Source: Linanthus parryae (Eukaryota > Streptophyta > Magnoliopsida > Ericales > Polemoniaceae). Taken from it: a stretch of 64,000 nt of DNA. Within the stretch, counting starts at the first letter, position 1; the number at the start of each line of letters is the position of its first letter. The translations under genes and the position numbers were made by a program. Where the stretch lies: NCBI GenBank assembly GCA_023055425.1, contig JALGPY010000014.1:12360501-12424500 (forward strand), in the 5' to 3' direction. The notes under the pieces are model-generated. The model was not told where the DNA came from. It saw only the letters and a list, made by a program, of their open reading frames with translations, and searched no databases. Positions 1-11,400 of this stretch are shown here, one piece after another.

Positions 1-522
1 GCTTTTAAAAAAATGTATTTTCTAAAAAAATAAAAATACTCTGTTTGGAATCAGAGATATGATGGAGATAAGCTATTCTACGTGTCACATCTTGGGGACA
101 GCTTATTCCTCATAGTTAACTTTTATATACATGACAACAACAACAACAACTCTACTCACAAATGATTATTCAAAACATGTGTCCATTTATAAGTAGTGGT
201 AAGTGTTGGCCAATTATCCATGCCTTTGAGACTATTTACCACCCATTCATTCCCCCTACCAAACTACATGTTATTGATTTGTCTCAAATTTAAGGGCCTT
301 CATCGATCCAATAGTGAAATCCATAACTTTTTTAGTATATAGATTGGAATACACTTTATCGGAAAACACGAGTCAGTCGAAACACTTTTATTAATTAGTC
401 ATTTTTGCATCAGCCTTCATAACCAGGTCAAGCACAATCTTTTATTGCTCGCCATTATCATTTATGGTTTGTCGTCCAGCAACCCATCACAACAAAACCA
501 TGTCTCTGTAGCTAGCCAACGT
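1..522. other. Unassigned AT-rich flank
   Basis: No coding region, RNA gene or clear transposon terminus is visible. It ends at the target-site duplication of the solo LTR that follows. Confidence 0.5.
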
Positions 523-3500
523 TGTAACGACCCGGGATCTCGGTCCAGGGTTAAAGCGACAATCGATAACCAAAAGCAGAATATTACTTAAAGGTTTCAG
601 TTTGGTTCATTTATACAATAATTATTTCGATAACAAGTACAATTTGGATAGAGAAGAAAAAAACAATGTGTTTGTGATCTGCTAAGTTATCTAAACTAAG
701 TTCGGCATTCTCGTCTCGATTCGCGTTTTCATTCCCATATTTTGATTGATGACATGCGGTTTTAAAATGGCAAAAGCCGACGCAGTTTTTGAAGAAAAAG
801 ATCACTAAAAACTGAGTAAATACACACTACGACATGTAAAGCAACTAGTGGCACAGAAGCAAGAGTTGAAACAAATTAGAAGATTTATAACAGTAAAACT
901 AACAGGTTGGGGAATTCGGAACAACTGAAAGTAACTGACTAACAAAAACCTCTCAATTTAAGGACATTGAGAAACCACGAGTATTCGGTAATATATCCGG
1001 AGTAAACAAGTCCATTTAAGTTGATAACAATATTCATGAGTAGCCAAAGCTTTTCAAATCATTTCAATCGATTAGGGCATATTCAGAGCCACAAACAACA
1101 TCAATAGAGTAGTCAATTTTCAATCAAGTTCAATTAACTGTTAATTTTAGCTGAGGCATGTCCAGAGCCACCAGCAGGATCGATGTAGACAGAGGGATCA
1201 CGGAATAATCATAGAGGGTTCCTTCTAGGGTCTATCAAACCCTATTTCACCCGAGCATTAAGGGAGCCCATTCGTCAACCCAACTCACAATATTAGCTAA
1301 AAGGCCTTAAGTGTCGACACCTCTATACCGTAGTGACCCTTACAAGTATAAGTAGCACTATGTAGCTCTACAAACCCCTTTGCCTCAATATCTTGGTATA
1401 TTTTGGCTCATCGGGGGCGGATTTGTGAACAATTAAGTTATATCAAATAAAAGGAAGCATGGAAAATAAGTTATATCACGGGAGGATGACTTGGCGCCTC
1501 TGGCCGAGCCATAATAAACAGAACTCTGTACATCGTCCTAAGTCTATTAGAGGTATTTTATTTCTTTTCTTTCACATAAACAGGATCAGAATATTAACAT
1601 TTCACAAGTAATTTCCGAGAGTTCTCAAAATGAGATTAATAAAATAGTTTAACAACTTTCGAGTGGAAAACATGCATTCTCATACTATTTCATATAACAA
1701 AGCGTTCATTCCAAAACTTCATACTCATACGCACATTTTGATAATTAAATGTCGCACGTATGTACTTACCACTGAGTCAAAGAACGAAAAGCAATGCTAG
1801 AACTCCAGCAAGGACACTGGTCTCATACGATGATGGGTCTCACAGTCAAAGCGGCAGCACGAATACATACGTCTACTTCGAACGGCCCTTAACAACGGCT
1901 GGATATACACAAGCAAAGTATACAACCTATTAGCATATATAACCTCTATATGAGGTTGTATGCAAGAATGCAATGAAATGCAGGTCATACTACCTAATTG
2001 GCCAAAACGCCCCTAATACTCCAAAGCCGCCTAGTACAGTGTCTGACACTTCCTAAATCCCAAATTAAACTCATATTGGCCCAAAAACATGCAAGAAATA
2101 ACTCCAAACTCTTCCATATGAACTTAGCATCAAATCTACAACTTTCAGTTAATTACACTTATGCCCCTAAAGTTTAGTAAAATTGCAAAAAAGTCTCAAC
2201 TGTTAACTTGGTCAACCCTGACCGAGAATGACATACGAGTACTCCAAATATCCATACAAGACATGCTGACAAATTCCAAGTTACTAAACGAAATCAATTC
2301 AAATCTTGAGTGAAATTACTCTTTTGCCCCTCTTATACAGTTCAGTCATACTAGGGTTTACGGGAAGTCAAACATGCTCAAGCTTGATATTTCGACTCAG
2401 AATATGAATACGAACAAGTTTCGTGAAGAACGCTAAGGCTAGAGATGTCATTTAGAATGTCGAATTCGAAAGTCAACATAGATGAAAATCAACTCAAATA
2501 GTCAACTTCACAGCTGATTTCTGATCAAGCGAGGAAGATATTTGAAAATCTAAAAACAGGGTTTTGGAGATGGTAGTTCAAGGATTCCAAAACATATTTA
2601 AACTCCTACAAACTCCAAGTATACAAAGAGATATCGCTAGTCAAAGTGGGATGAAAATTTAGATTCCAACACTTAGGAAATTCAAGAGATTTACACGCGT
2701 TCAAAGCAACAACTTAGGATTAATTTGTGAGAAATCCGTTACAAAATTGAAGATGACCCAGAGAGGATAAAATGAAGTATTATACATGAGCTTCACACAG
2801 GAGAAAGAAAAACAAGATTTCATTATGATTTGAGGAAGTTATAGATGTCAGAAAATGGGTACTTCAACATAGTTCTATACTTCGAAAATTTTCAGCCATA
2901 ATCGGCTCAAGAACACAACATTTTCTCTCAACTTTAGGCTTAGATTTCGACCAGTTAGAGGGAAAATTAGCTCAAGGAATTCAAATAGATGTTGTAGAGC
3001 TGAGTCTAAGCTTTCCAGAAATCCAAGAGTCACTTCAAACTTATTAACAACGAGGAAGATACAAGAGTCCAAAGTTGACAAGAAATGCATCAATCAAGAG
3101 CATGAGTCTCAAGAACACGTAACTGCAGCTATTTCGAACACAGATTCAGGGGGTTTAGAGACCAAATTTGACAAAACTTAAAATACGAAAGTTGTATCCA
3201 ATCATCCGAGGATTCCAAAAAGCTAAGGCTCACTCAAAACGGATCAAAAACTAGGGAGATACAAGCATTTAACCGGGGCAGTTTATGAACCGAAAAACCA
3301 TGAACTTCAAGAATCAAACTTTGATGATTTGTTGTTACAGTCACAATTTGATGATCTAAACATGTTCTAGACATGACTAGGAGCATGCTCATGCTTAAAA
3401 TCGGTCAAAACAAGCAAGAAAAGAGGTTGTACCGCTCAATGTTGCATTTCCGGCGGTCATGGAGGAAACCGGCGACGTGCCGATTGGTTTCCAGCAATTC

Positions 3501-4353
3501 AACGCGCTCCGAGCAGATTCTAAGTTCCCCAAAGTGTTAGGCGATGTACAAAGGCCTTGGGGAAACCGTTGGGAGGGAAAGAATGTCCAAGAACAGAGAG
3601 CACACCGAATCCCGACATCTAGCGGCGGTTCCCGTCGGGTTCTTCAACCCGGAATCCGACGATGTTGATTTCCTTCGATTCATCGCACAAATTTGGTACC
3701 TACGACTTCACCTTGATCTTAGAAACAATGATATGTGGGTTAATTGTGATGAATTGCAACGAGGAGGGAGAAATCAACAATAAACGGTGCTAGGGTTCAT
3801 ACCTTTGAATCGGGTTTTCTCTCTCGTTACTCCTTGTTTTCCCAAATCAATTTGTGCGTTTTACTCCTGAGGTTGGTTGCTACCTCAGGTAGTAGCAGGT
3901 CGGGGAGAGGTGGACTTATGGTGGAGTACTTTGGTGGTGGTGGTGGTTCTTCATAGTGAAGAAATAGGAAGAAGAAGAGGATGAAGATGATGGATGAGAG
4001 AGAGAAATATATATTTTTTCAGATTGTGCTGGTGAAGTGGGGATTTGGAGGTGTTGACTCTTCATCTAGTGAGGTGTCAAGTAGGATTGGACAAGTGTCC
4101 TACATGCATAGGGGTAAAAGTGTAGTTTTTCAAACGTTGGGGTGCTAACTAGAATTACCCAACTACTAATTTTCAGAGAATTGCACAACCCCCCCCTGAA
4201 CTTTGCTAGTGCTTCAGAATTATTCTAACAACTTCCAAATATCGCCAACACTCCAAAATGACAACTATAAAGTTGTGACAGACTATTTACAATTTTGTCC
4301 CCAAAGTCTTGATATTGCACTTAAGAACACTCTCGGGAATTAGGGGTGTTACA
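523..4353. mobile_element. Solo LTR, about 3.8 kb, probably Ty3/gypsy
   Basis: The segment begins TGTAACGACCCGGG and ends GGGTGTTACA, so it has TG...CA ends and an inverted TGTAAC/GTTACA terminus. It is flanked by AACGT at 518-522 and AACAT at 4354-4358, a 5-bp target-site duplication with one mismatch. No gag, pol or second LTR is seen, so unequal recombination between two LTRs is the likely origin. The TGTAAC...CCC start and length over 3 kb resemble Del/Tekay chromovirus LTRs as I know them; that lineage call is inference. Short ORFs inside show no recognisable domain. Confidence 0.65.
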
Positions 4354-4473
4354 AACATGACTTGAGTTTTCTTATCTGCATAGATATTTGGTCGTTAATT
4401 GATTTGGCAATTTTTATCTAGCCCCTTTACACTTCGTTGAGTTGCATGAAAAATACCAGATCTCTATTATTTT

Positions 4474-5870
4474 TTTAGAATAAAGATTTCATTAAAAAAA
4501 AATAGGGGACAACGACATCAGCTTGAGTATTAGCTGCATCTACTAAATATATAATCCACGCAGGAGCTTCGTCGATCCAAGTGACGTTTCTTTCAATGTA
4601 TCGGCCGAATGATGCCAGCTCATGGGCGCATGTATAGACTTGTCAGTTTCCATAGCTAAATTTGATTCTATCAAAACTATAAAAAAAAATCGCTCATCAG
4701 TTTTATCAGATCCTTTTTTTTGTAATGTCAGATATCTCTTTGCCATTGTTAACCCTTAAATATCCTATAAAAGTTCTTTGCATCACCTTCGATCCACATT
4801 GATGAGATCTCTGGTTGAGTAGCGATATCGATTGCTTCCATAGCTTCTCTTTCTTCACTCTCTTTTGCTGAGTGGCAGAGAGGGGTGCGTTTAGATCTGG
4901 CTGCAAGGAACTTTCAAACGGCGTTTCAGAAGATGACACCGACGCCGGCCTTGAGGGTTGCTGCCGACCAGGCCCGTTGATGTTTGTCTTTACCCATCCG
5001 ACTTTTGTTCTTCTCCATCGCTCATGATGAGGTGCATGTCCCCGATTGGAGCTAAGTCCTCTTTCACTATTTCATACATTCTTTCTCCTTCCTCTGCTCG
5101 TGAGACTATTTGTGAGACTATGGATTCAATGATTTCCTCCTTGTTGTTTAAAATTTGTTGTTCCGTTGATGTCATATTGTCCAAATTATTTTGAAAAAAA
5201 GAATGAGATATTTTGCTCCAAGGTCATTGATTTGGAAATGAACCCAATTGATGTAGTTGCCCTAGTTTTTCTGCAAAAATCTGAGTCAAACACTTTCTTT
5301 CAGATATGAGTAGCCCTGGTGCAAGACATGAACATGTGTTTATTTGTTTGCCCATGTTCGCCACAACCTACACAACGATCTGGTATGATAACCCCCCTTC
5401 GAGCCAGACTTATAATGGTAGGGAGTGCGTTGTGGATACTTCTCCACACAATGTGGATGATCCTTTTTTACACCTTGATTTGCCATAGTTTCTGGAATGA
5501 TTTTGTTTCTAGCGATGATGTAGCCTCCCCCCCCCCAACCATTTTCCTATATGTCGCATGCTAGCTCGTATCCGAATTTCACTTCGTATTTTCCATTGTT
5601 GGTTGCATCGTATATCATCTTGTCATCTCTTGGTGCTTATGGTTATTGAATGGTCATTACAGCTTTTCTGTCGACATGCCAAAACTGTTTGTTGAATTTC
5701 TTTTTCGTTCCACTTGTAGATAACCAAATAAATCATGTCACTTACTCGTCCTACCCTTCACAACCATTGTGGCCTTCTCCGCCACAGTCTTTTTTACCAC
5801 TTAGATCTTCTATGCCGCAAATATGTTTTCTTGTTGTAAACTCATTATTTTCCTGTCGAGTTTTATGACA
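4474..5870 (-). mobile_element. L1-type LINE, 3' portion (zf-RVT and RNase H remnants)
   Basis: On the minus strand the segment reads as the C-terminal end of a plant L1 LINE. A stretch near 5,590-5,640 resembles the NGKYEVKFGYELA region before the RT zinc-binding domain. Around 5,310-5,460 the zinc-binding domain is readable, with CVGCGEHGQT and a downstream H...C. At about 4,530-4,860 an RNase H-like (RVT_3) tail is readable, with the motifs SSMWIEGDAKNF and TWIDEAPAWI. The A-rich tail of the minus strand is at about 4,474-4,500. Frameshifts and stops separate these blocks and there is no 5' half, so it is a dead 5'-truncated copy. Confidence 0.75.
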
Positions 5871-6970
5871 GGTGTTAGATATATTAATTAATGTCTTAAT
5901 ATTTAGTTTCTTACTTCTTTTTGAAGCAAGAGAATAACTTCATGATTCAAATAAAGCAATCAAGCAAAATTACAAGCAAGTCTTGCAAAGGTGTCATGCA
6001 TACCAAAAGAAACTCATTCGACATAATGAAATAGCATTCTTAACTAGAGAAAACATTACAAAGAACAACCATGGTTGGAGCTTAGAGTCTTAGTAAATTA
6101 CCTTACATTACATTATAGGCTCAGAAGATAGAAGCAAACATATATACTTAGCTAGATGGATTGACAAAGTACAAAAAGACAACTATCCACGAAGACAAAC
6201 TATAGCTTATTTGGAGTAGAAATTTAGTGTCGCTCTTTTACCTGAGCAAGATTATCAAAGTTGGAGCCACTCACTGGAGTCTGCGCATATTTTTTCAAGT
6301 GCGGAATACACTGGATTATGGCCTTTATTGATTTATGAGTCGCTTTCTTGGGTGAACTTGTATTTGACAACCTGTGGCGACTTTGCTGCTACTAGTGTAC
6401 TAACGTATGCCTAGACACGAGCTGCTAGTGTCTGTATAATGTTTCCAAGGGTGATGACAAGCTCCCGAATTTGGGATGAGTGGCTTGTCCATGATGCCAA
6501 GGGTGATGACAAGCTCTCGAATTTCTGGATTTGCTGATTTGATGAGGTCTCAGTCCACAACGTCGTCACTGTAAGACTACCGATGTATTGAAATTATCAT
6601 TTCATGTCCCACTCCCCACATTAAGCAGATGGTGAATTATGGTAACATAGTGATCATGCCTCAGTCTATAAATATTTATAAGTTTGCAGACTAGTTACCA
6701 ACAAAATGTCATTCAAAACACTTCCTACCTAAGTCACATAAAGCTAGAGTGCAAACGGATGCGGAAGCGAAAGCTTGTCTAATTTTAGAAGAATTGCGTT
6801 TAGAGTGCCTATAGATATCATTCAATCAATAAAAACCAAAAAATTCAAAATCCAACTTAACACTACACGTCAAAAATCAAAATCCAAAAGCTCTCACAAA
6901 GCTTTGACATAAAAGTCAAAAAAGTCAAAATTAAAATTCACAAAAAGCTCACACACCAAACCCACCATAA
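5871..6970. other. Unassigned, with a short direct repeat
   Basis: No recognised gene. A stretch beginning CCAAGGGTGATGACAAGCTC occurs twice at about 6,447 and 6,498 (51-bp spacing). The minus strand has short open stretches that I cannot assign to a family. The right edge is the TAA target site of the Harbinger-type element. Confidence 0.4.
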
Positions 6971-8048
6971 GGGCATGGTCACCCGTTGAGGCACCAGGGC
7001 AGGAGGCAAGGGGCTCTGGGGCGCTAGGGCAAGTCACTGTTCACTACTTTTTGAAGTCTGTTTCCACCCGTTGGGGCAGGGGGAGAGGCAAGACACTGTT
7101 CACTGTTTTTAAAATAATTACAAAATACTATATTCTGTATTTTAATAATATTTCAGTTATTGATTTTTAACAATATTTCTCACCCAAATATTTTCCAAAT
7201 AGTTTTTTCAAACCAGCGTCTTATTTTTTTAATGTATTCCAAAACTGTTTTTTTCGTAGAACTTTTTCAAAACAGATTTTAACTAGTTTATGTGAAAACA
7301 TTTTTTTTCAAAACTGTTTTTTTTAACGGTTCAAAACTGGTATTTTCAAACCTGTTTTTGATACTAGTTTATTTCAAAACAGTTTTTTTCAGAACTTTTT
7401 TTTCCTCAAAACTGGTATTTCAACACTGTGTTTTTCTTCAAATCCAAAACAGTTTTTTTTCCATCACTTTTCAAAACAGTTTTTTCAAAACAGTTTTTAA
7501 CTAGCTTATTTCAAAACTGTTTTTGTTTTATAAAACTCGTATTTTCAAAACTGTTTTCTGAAGACATTTTTTTCAAATCCGGAACAGTTTTTTTTCTAAC
7601 ACTTTTTCGAACAGTTTTCAGAAACAGTTTTTAATTACTTTAATTGTTTTTTTAACTGTTAAAACTGGTATTTTCAAAACTGATCAAAACAATTTCTTAA
7701 AACCAAAACAGTTTTTACAATTTATTTTTTCGTAACTGTTTTCTAGTTGAAACATCATTTTTTTATATACAAATTAGTATTTGTTTTCTTTTTTAAAGTA
7801 TGCAAAACTTTGGACAAAAAAGAAAAGTATGCAAAACTAGTATTTGAGGGTAAAAGTTAGGTGGAATGTCTATGTGGCATTGGGGCAAGAAGGCAAGGCA
7901 AGAGGCTAGAATTGCCCAACCTCTTGTCTTGGGGCAACTCTTGCCTTGGCAAGAAAATGTGGGTGGAAAGGTGAATAGTGGAAAAAGAGGGTTGGAAAGG
8001 GCTAGGGTGAGGTGGTGCCAAGGCTAGAACCCCTTGGTGGACATGCCC
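6971..8048. mobile_element. PIF/Harbinger (Tourist)-type non-autonomous element
   Basis: The ends are inverted: GGGCATGGTCACCC at the left and GGTGGACATGCCC at the right. The trinucleotide TAA flanks both sides (6,968-6,970 and 8,049-8,051), the target duplication typical of PIF/Harbinger elements. Sub-terminal G-rich blocks (GGCAAGG and similar) occur at both ends. No transposase is present. Most of the interior is a simple-motif array described separately. Confidence 0.65.
7190..7800. repeat. Irregular array of CAAAACNGTTTTT-like motifs
   Basis: About 600 bp consist almost only of short variants of TTTTCAAAACTGTTTTT and TTCAAAACAGTTTTTT. The motif CAAAACWGTTTT is itself nearly palindromic. 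The apparent Phe/Lys/Val-rich ORFs here are compositional artefacts. The array sits inside the Harbinger-type element. Confidence 0.8.
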
Positions 8049-8497
8049 TAAGCTTTCTACTTGTGTACCATGTACCCCGTCCACCAAAAAAAAAAAAAAC
8101 AAATTTACATTGGTGGCCATTGTGGGTTATCTCTAACTACAAAAAGTAGTTAACTTCTTCCATTCCACACCAGAATCGCCCCCAATTCAACGCCAAATTC
8201 AGCAAATAGTATTACAGAAAAGGTAAAAAAACGACAGTCCTTACAAAGAAAAGGAGAGAGAGAGAGAAACACCTCCAGATCTACTTCCCCATTCTTTCCT
8301 CAGATCTCACTAGTTTCCATTTCCAGCACAAGAACAACAACTCCTATCACCCCAAAGGTAACCTACCCAAAACCTTCAATCTCCTCACTAACCCTAATTT
8401 GAAATCCTAATCTCTCTGGGATTCCCCTAGAATCGGAATCCACCATCTGGGTTTGCTCCAAAACGCCATAATTGATCTGGGTTTAGTTTGATCTGAA
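8049..8497 (+). promoter_or_regulatory. Probable 5' region of the phosphoglycerate-mutase-like gene
   Basis: This stretch between the Harbinger-type element and the start codon has a poly-A run (about 8,086-8,099), a GAGAGA tract near 8,252-8,266 and CT-rich sequence up to the ATG. Such composition is common in plant 5' leaders. No confident TATA box is seen. Confidence 0.4.
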
Positions 8498-11400
8498 ATG
8501 GGTGCTTCCCAGTCCACACAAGAAATCGGCGAAGAAGAAGAAGAAGAAGACGAAGAAGAAGAAGAAGACGACAATGGTGTCAACAACAGAAGAGACTCAA
8601 ACGAGAACAATCTAGTCAAGAAGCTTCTCGAGCAAGAGCCAGAGATGCTACCATGTCACGCATCCGCATCTCCGCTCTCTCCTCAGCTCTCCTCCTTCGG
8701 AACACCGCGGCTCGGACCTTCGATCAAGGTGTGGGACCCTTACAATGTTCTGGCTCCGCCGCCGCCGTTGCCGCCACCGCCGCAGTTTAGTCGGAGCTTC
8801 TCGTCGGAGTCGATCGCCGACGAGAGGATGATGACGGAGGTTTATTTGATTAGTCATGGGGACTGGCATATGAATCTGAGGCCGGATTTGGTCGGGGGAA
8901 GGTGTCCGGAGGCTGCGCTCACGCCGGCCGGGAAGCGGCAGGCGAGGGCGTTAGCGGTGTTTTTGAAGTCGCAAGGGGTTCGGTTCAGTGCGGTTTATGC
9001 GTCGCCGTTGGATCGGGCGAAAGCAACTGCGGTCTCCGTTTGCCAGGTGAAATTTCTTTTTATGTTATCAGGAACTCGTGTTCATTGATACTATCATGAG
9101 AACGTGATGTGCAATTTGATAGACACAAATTTTAAGTCATTAATGATTCATTGATATTATCATGAAAACGTGACGTTCATCCTCACATACACAATAAGTC
9201 ATTAATGATTCATTGATACTGAGAACGTGATGTGGCATGGCACACATTCTAAGTCATTAATGAAAGAGATGCACATTTATTAGGACTATAAATCTTAAAG
9301 AATATGAAAAGAAATTAGTGACCGTCACGTTTTCATGATAGTATCAATGAACACGAGTTTATGAGATCAGCACTCTTCTGGTTAATTTATTAGAGAATTT
9401 GTTGTTTTTCTTCTATGGGGAAGAAAGAGCTATATGCAAACTCATCAAAATGGGAAGGTTTTAATGGCTATTTCTTGCATGAAGTGGCGGAAAGTATAAT
9501 GAAATGCCAATAACATGGTTTCTACCCAATTTTGAAATGGCTCCATCAAGGGTTCCAATCAATCTTTTTGTAGTTTGGAGCTGGCTTCACTTTTAGTTAG
9601 TTTGAACCAATGCATATGGTTACATCATGAGTTTTTTTATGTTTGTATCTCTTGTTGCACCCATTTTGGATCCAAATCCATCCACTTGTGTTTGGATGAG
9701 TGCTGCACTTTTGCAATTTGACTCTATTCTCTTTTGAGGCATGCTCTTCAAACTTGCGTTAGACGCTGCCGAGCCACATAGGGGAAAGACAAAGGGGTTT
9801 GGTGACTTTGTTGTTGAGGAGCTCAAATGATTGCTTTTTCTAGGTGTATTTTTCTGTGTTTGAATAAATGCTCTGGTTGCTGACTACCATGATTTGGAAA
9901 ACTATTGAAGTAGGCTCTTTCTATATGTAGTTATTCCAAGCTAACTTGGATCATGCTTTACTAAAGCTGAATTTTGAGTAATTAGCATCTCAAAATACCA
10001 AAGATGAAATTTGTTTTAGCTCTTGAGTCCTTTCCTTGCTCATACCAATGTTGCTTTCTCGTCTCTCTTCATCACCTGCCTGTAAATTTGCCTCTTAATC
10101 TGTTGGTAATTTCTTGGGATGTAATGGAAGTATTGGATCGGAAGTTCAGAACACTGTTAGCTGGTTTGGCTGAATATTTTGCATTAAATTTTGATTGCTG
10201 AATTCTTGTGAGAGGAGTTTTGGGAAATGTATAATGTGTCATTGTTCTGTTGAAATTGAAAGAGGAGTAAAACAGCTAGTGGTTATATTACTTCTGGACC
10301 TTCGGGTGTCATAAGGAGCTTACGTGTTGCTGACAAAGTGGTAATTGTGAAATTTTTGGTGGGTACTGTATTCAATGAAGTCTGCCCAGTTTGAGCGGAG
10401 AATTAGTAACCTGATCCCCCACCCGACCCCACCCCAAATTTTTTCAACCTCTCAAGGAATTTTCAAAGATCTATGCAATGTGGTTGTAATTTGAGTTGTT
10501 GCTCGGCAAATGGCAAGTTAAGATAACAAAGTACATTCTCAGGCCCCGAATAGCTTTCATACTTGTAAAGGGTTATTCAATACCCCCCTTATTTTGCTAT
10601 GCTATAAGTGTTCCAAGGCTGAGATTAATTCCGTCATGGCATAAAGCCATAAGTGGATTTCAGTTGTGACTTAAGGGCATTATTGGTCCAAAGACAAAAA
10701 TTTGAGGGCACGTGGTCCCACAGTATTATTGGAGTTTAGGGGGTTTTTATAGTAAGACCTTAGTATTTATATAGGTAGGATTGCCTAACTTTCTTAGGCG
10801 TGGCATGGCAAAATAAGGAAGTCATTTACATGAGATTTGGAGTAATTAAATGTCAATTATGTCCACATTTTGAAAAGTTGTCTTCTTCTTGCTCTTTTCC
10901 ACCACCAGATCTATAACAAAGAAATTAGAGCTCAATATTGGTGTTGGGTGGCGATGAAAGAAAAATGGATGAAGAGGCGACATAATATTTTCGACGTAAA
11001 TTTGGTTTTTTGTTGAGGCATTTTCGTCTTCTAACGCCCTCATGATTGAATCTCACCTAATCCCACCACCCCTTATTAGCAATAAAGGGTATTCAATAAT
11101 CCGTAACCTCATCTTGGCATGATGCACCGTTTAAAACTCTCCACTAGAATTCACAATCTTGTACCCTTGTACCCTTGTACCCCTACCAAGCATACCTCGA
11201 GGGTGTTGAGAATGCCAAATGTCCCATTATAAAAATCAAAATTTACATTTTCATGTATTCTCTTTCTATCTATTGATGTAGATATATAACTAGCCTCCAC
11301 CATTATAAATACTCACCACGCACTACCACCCGAACCACTTGAAGCCCACTACCAAATGTATGTGTTGCCGCTCACTTGTTTGAGAAATATAACTACTAAG

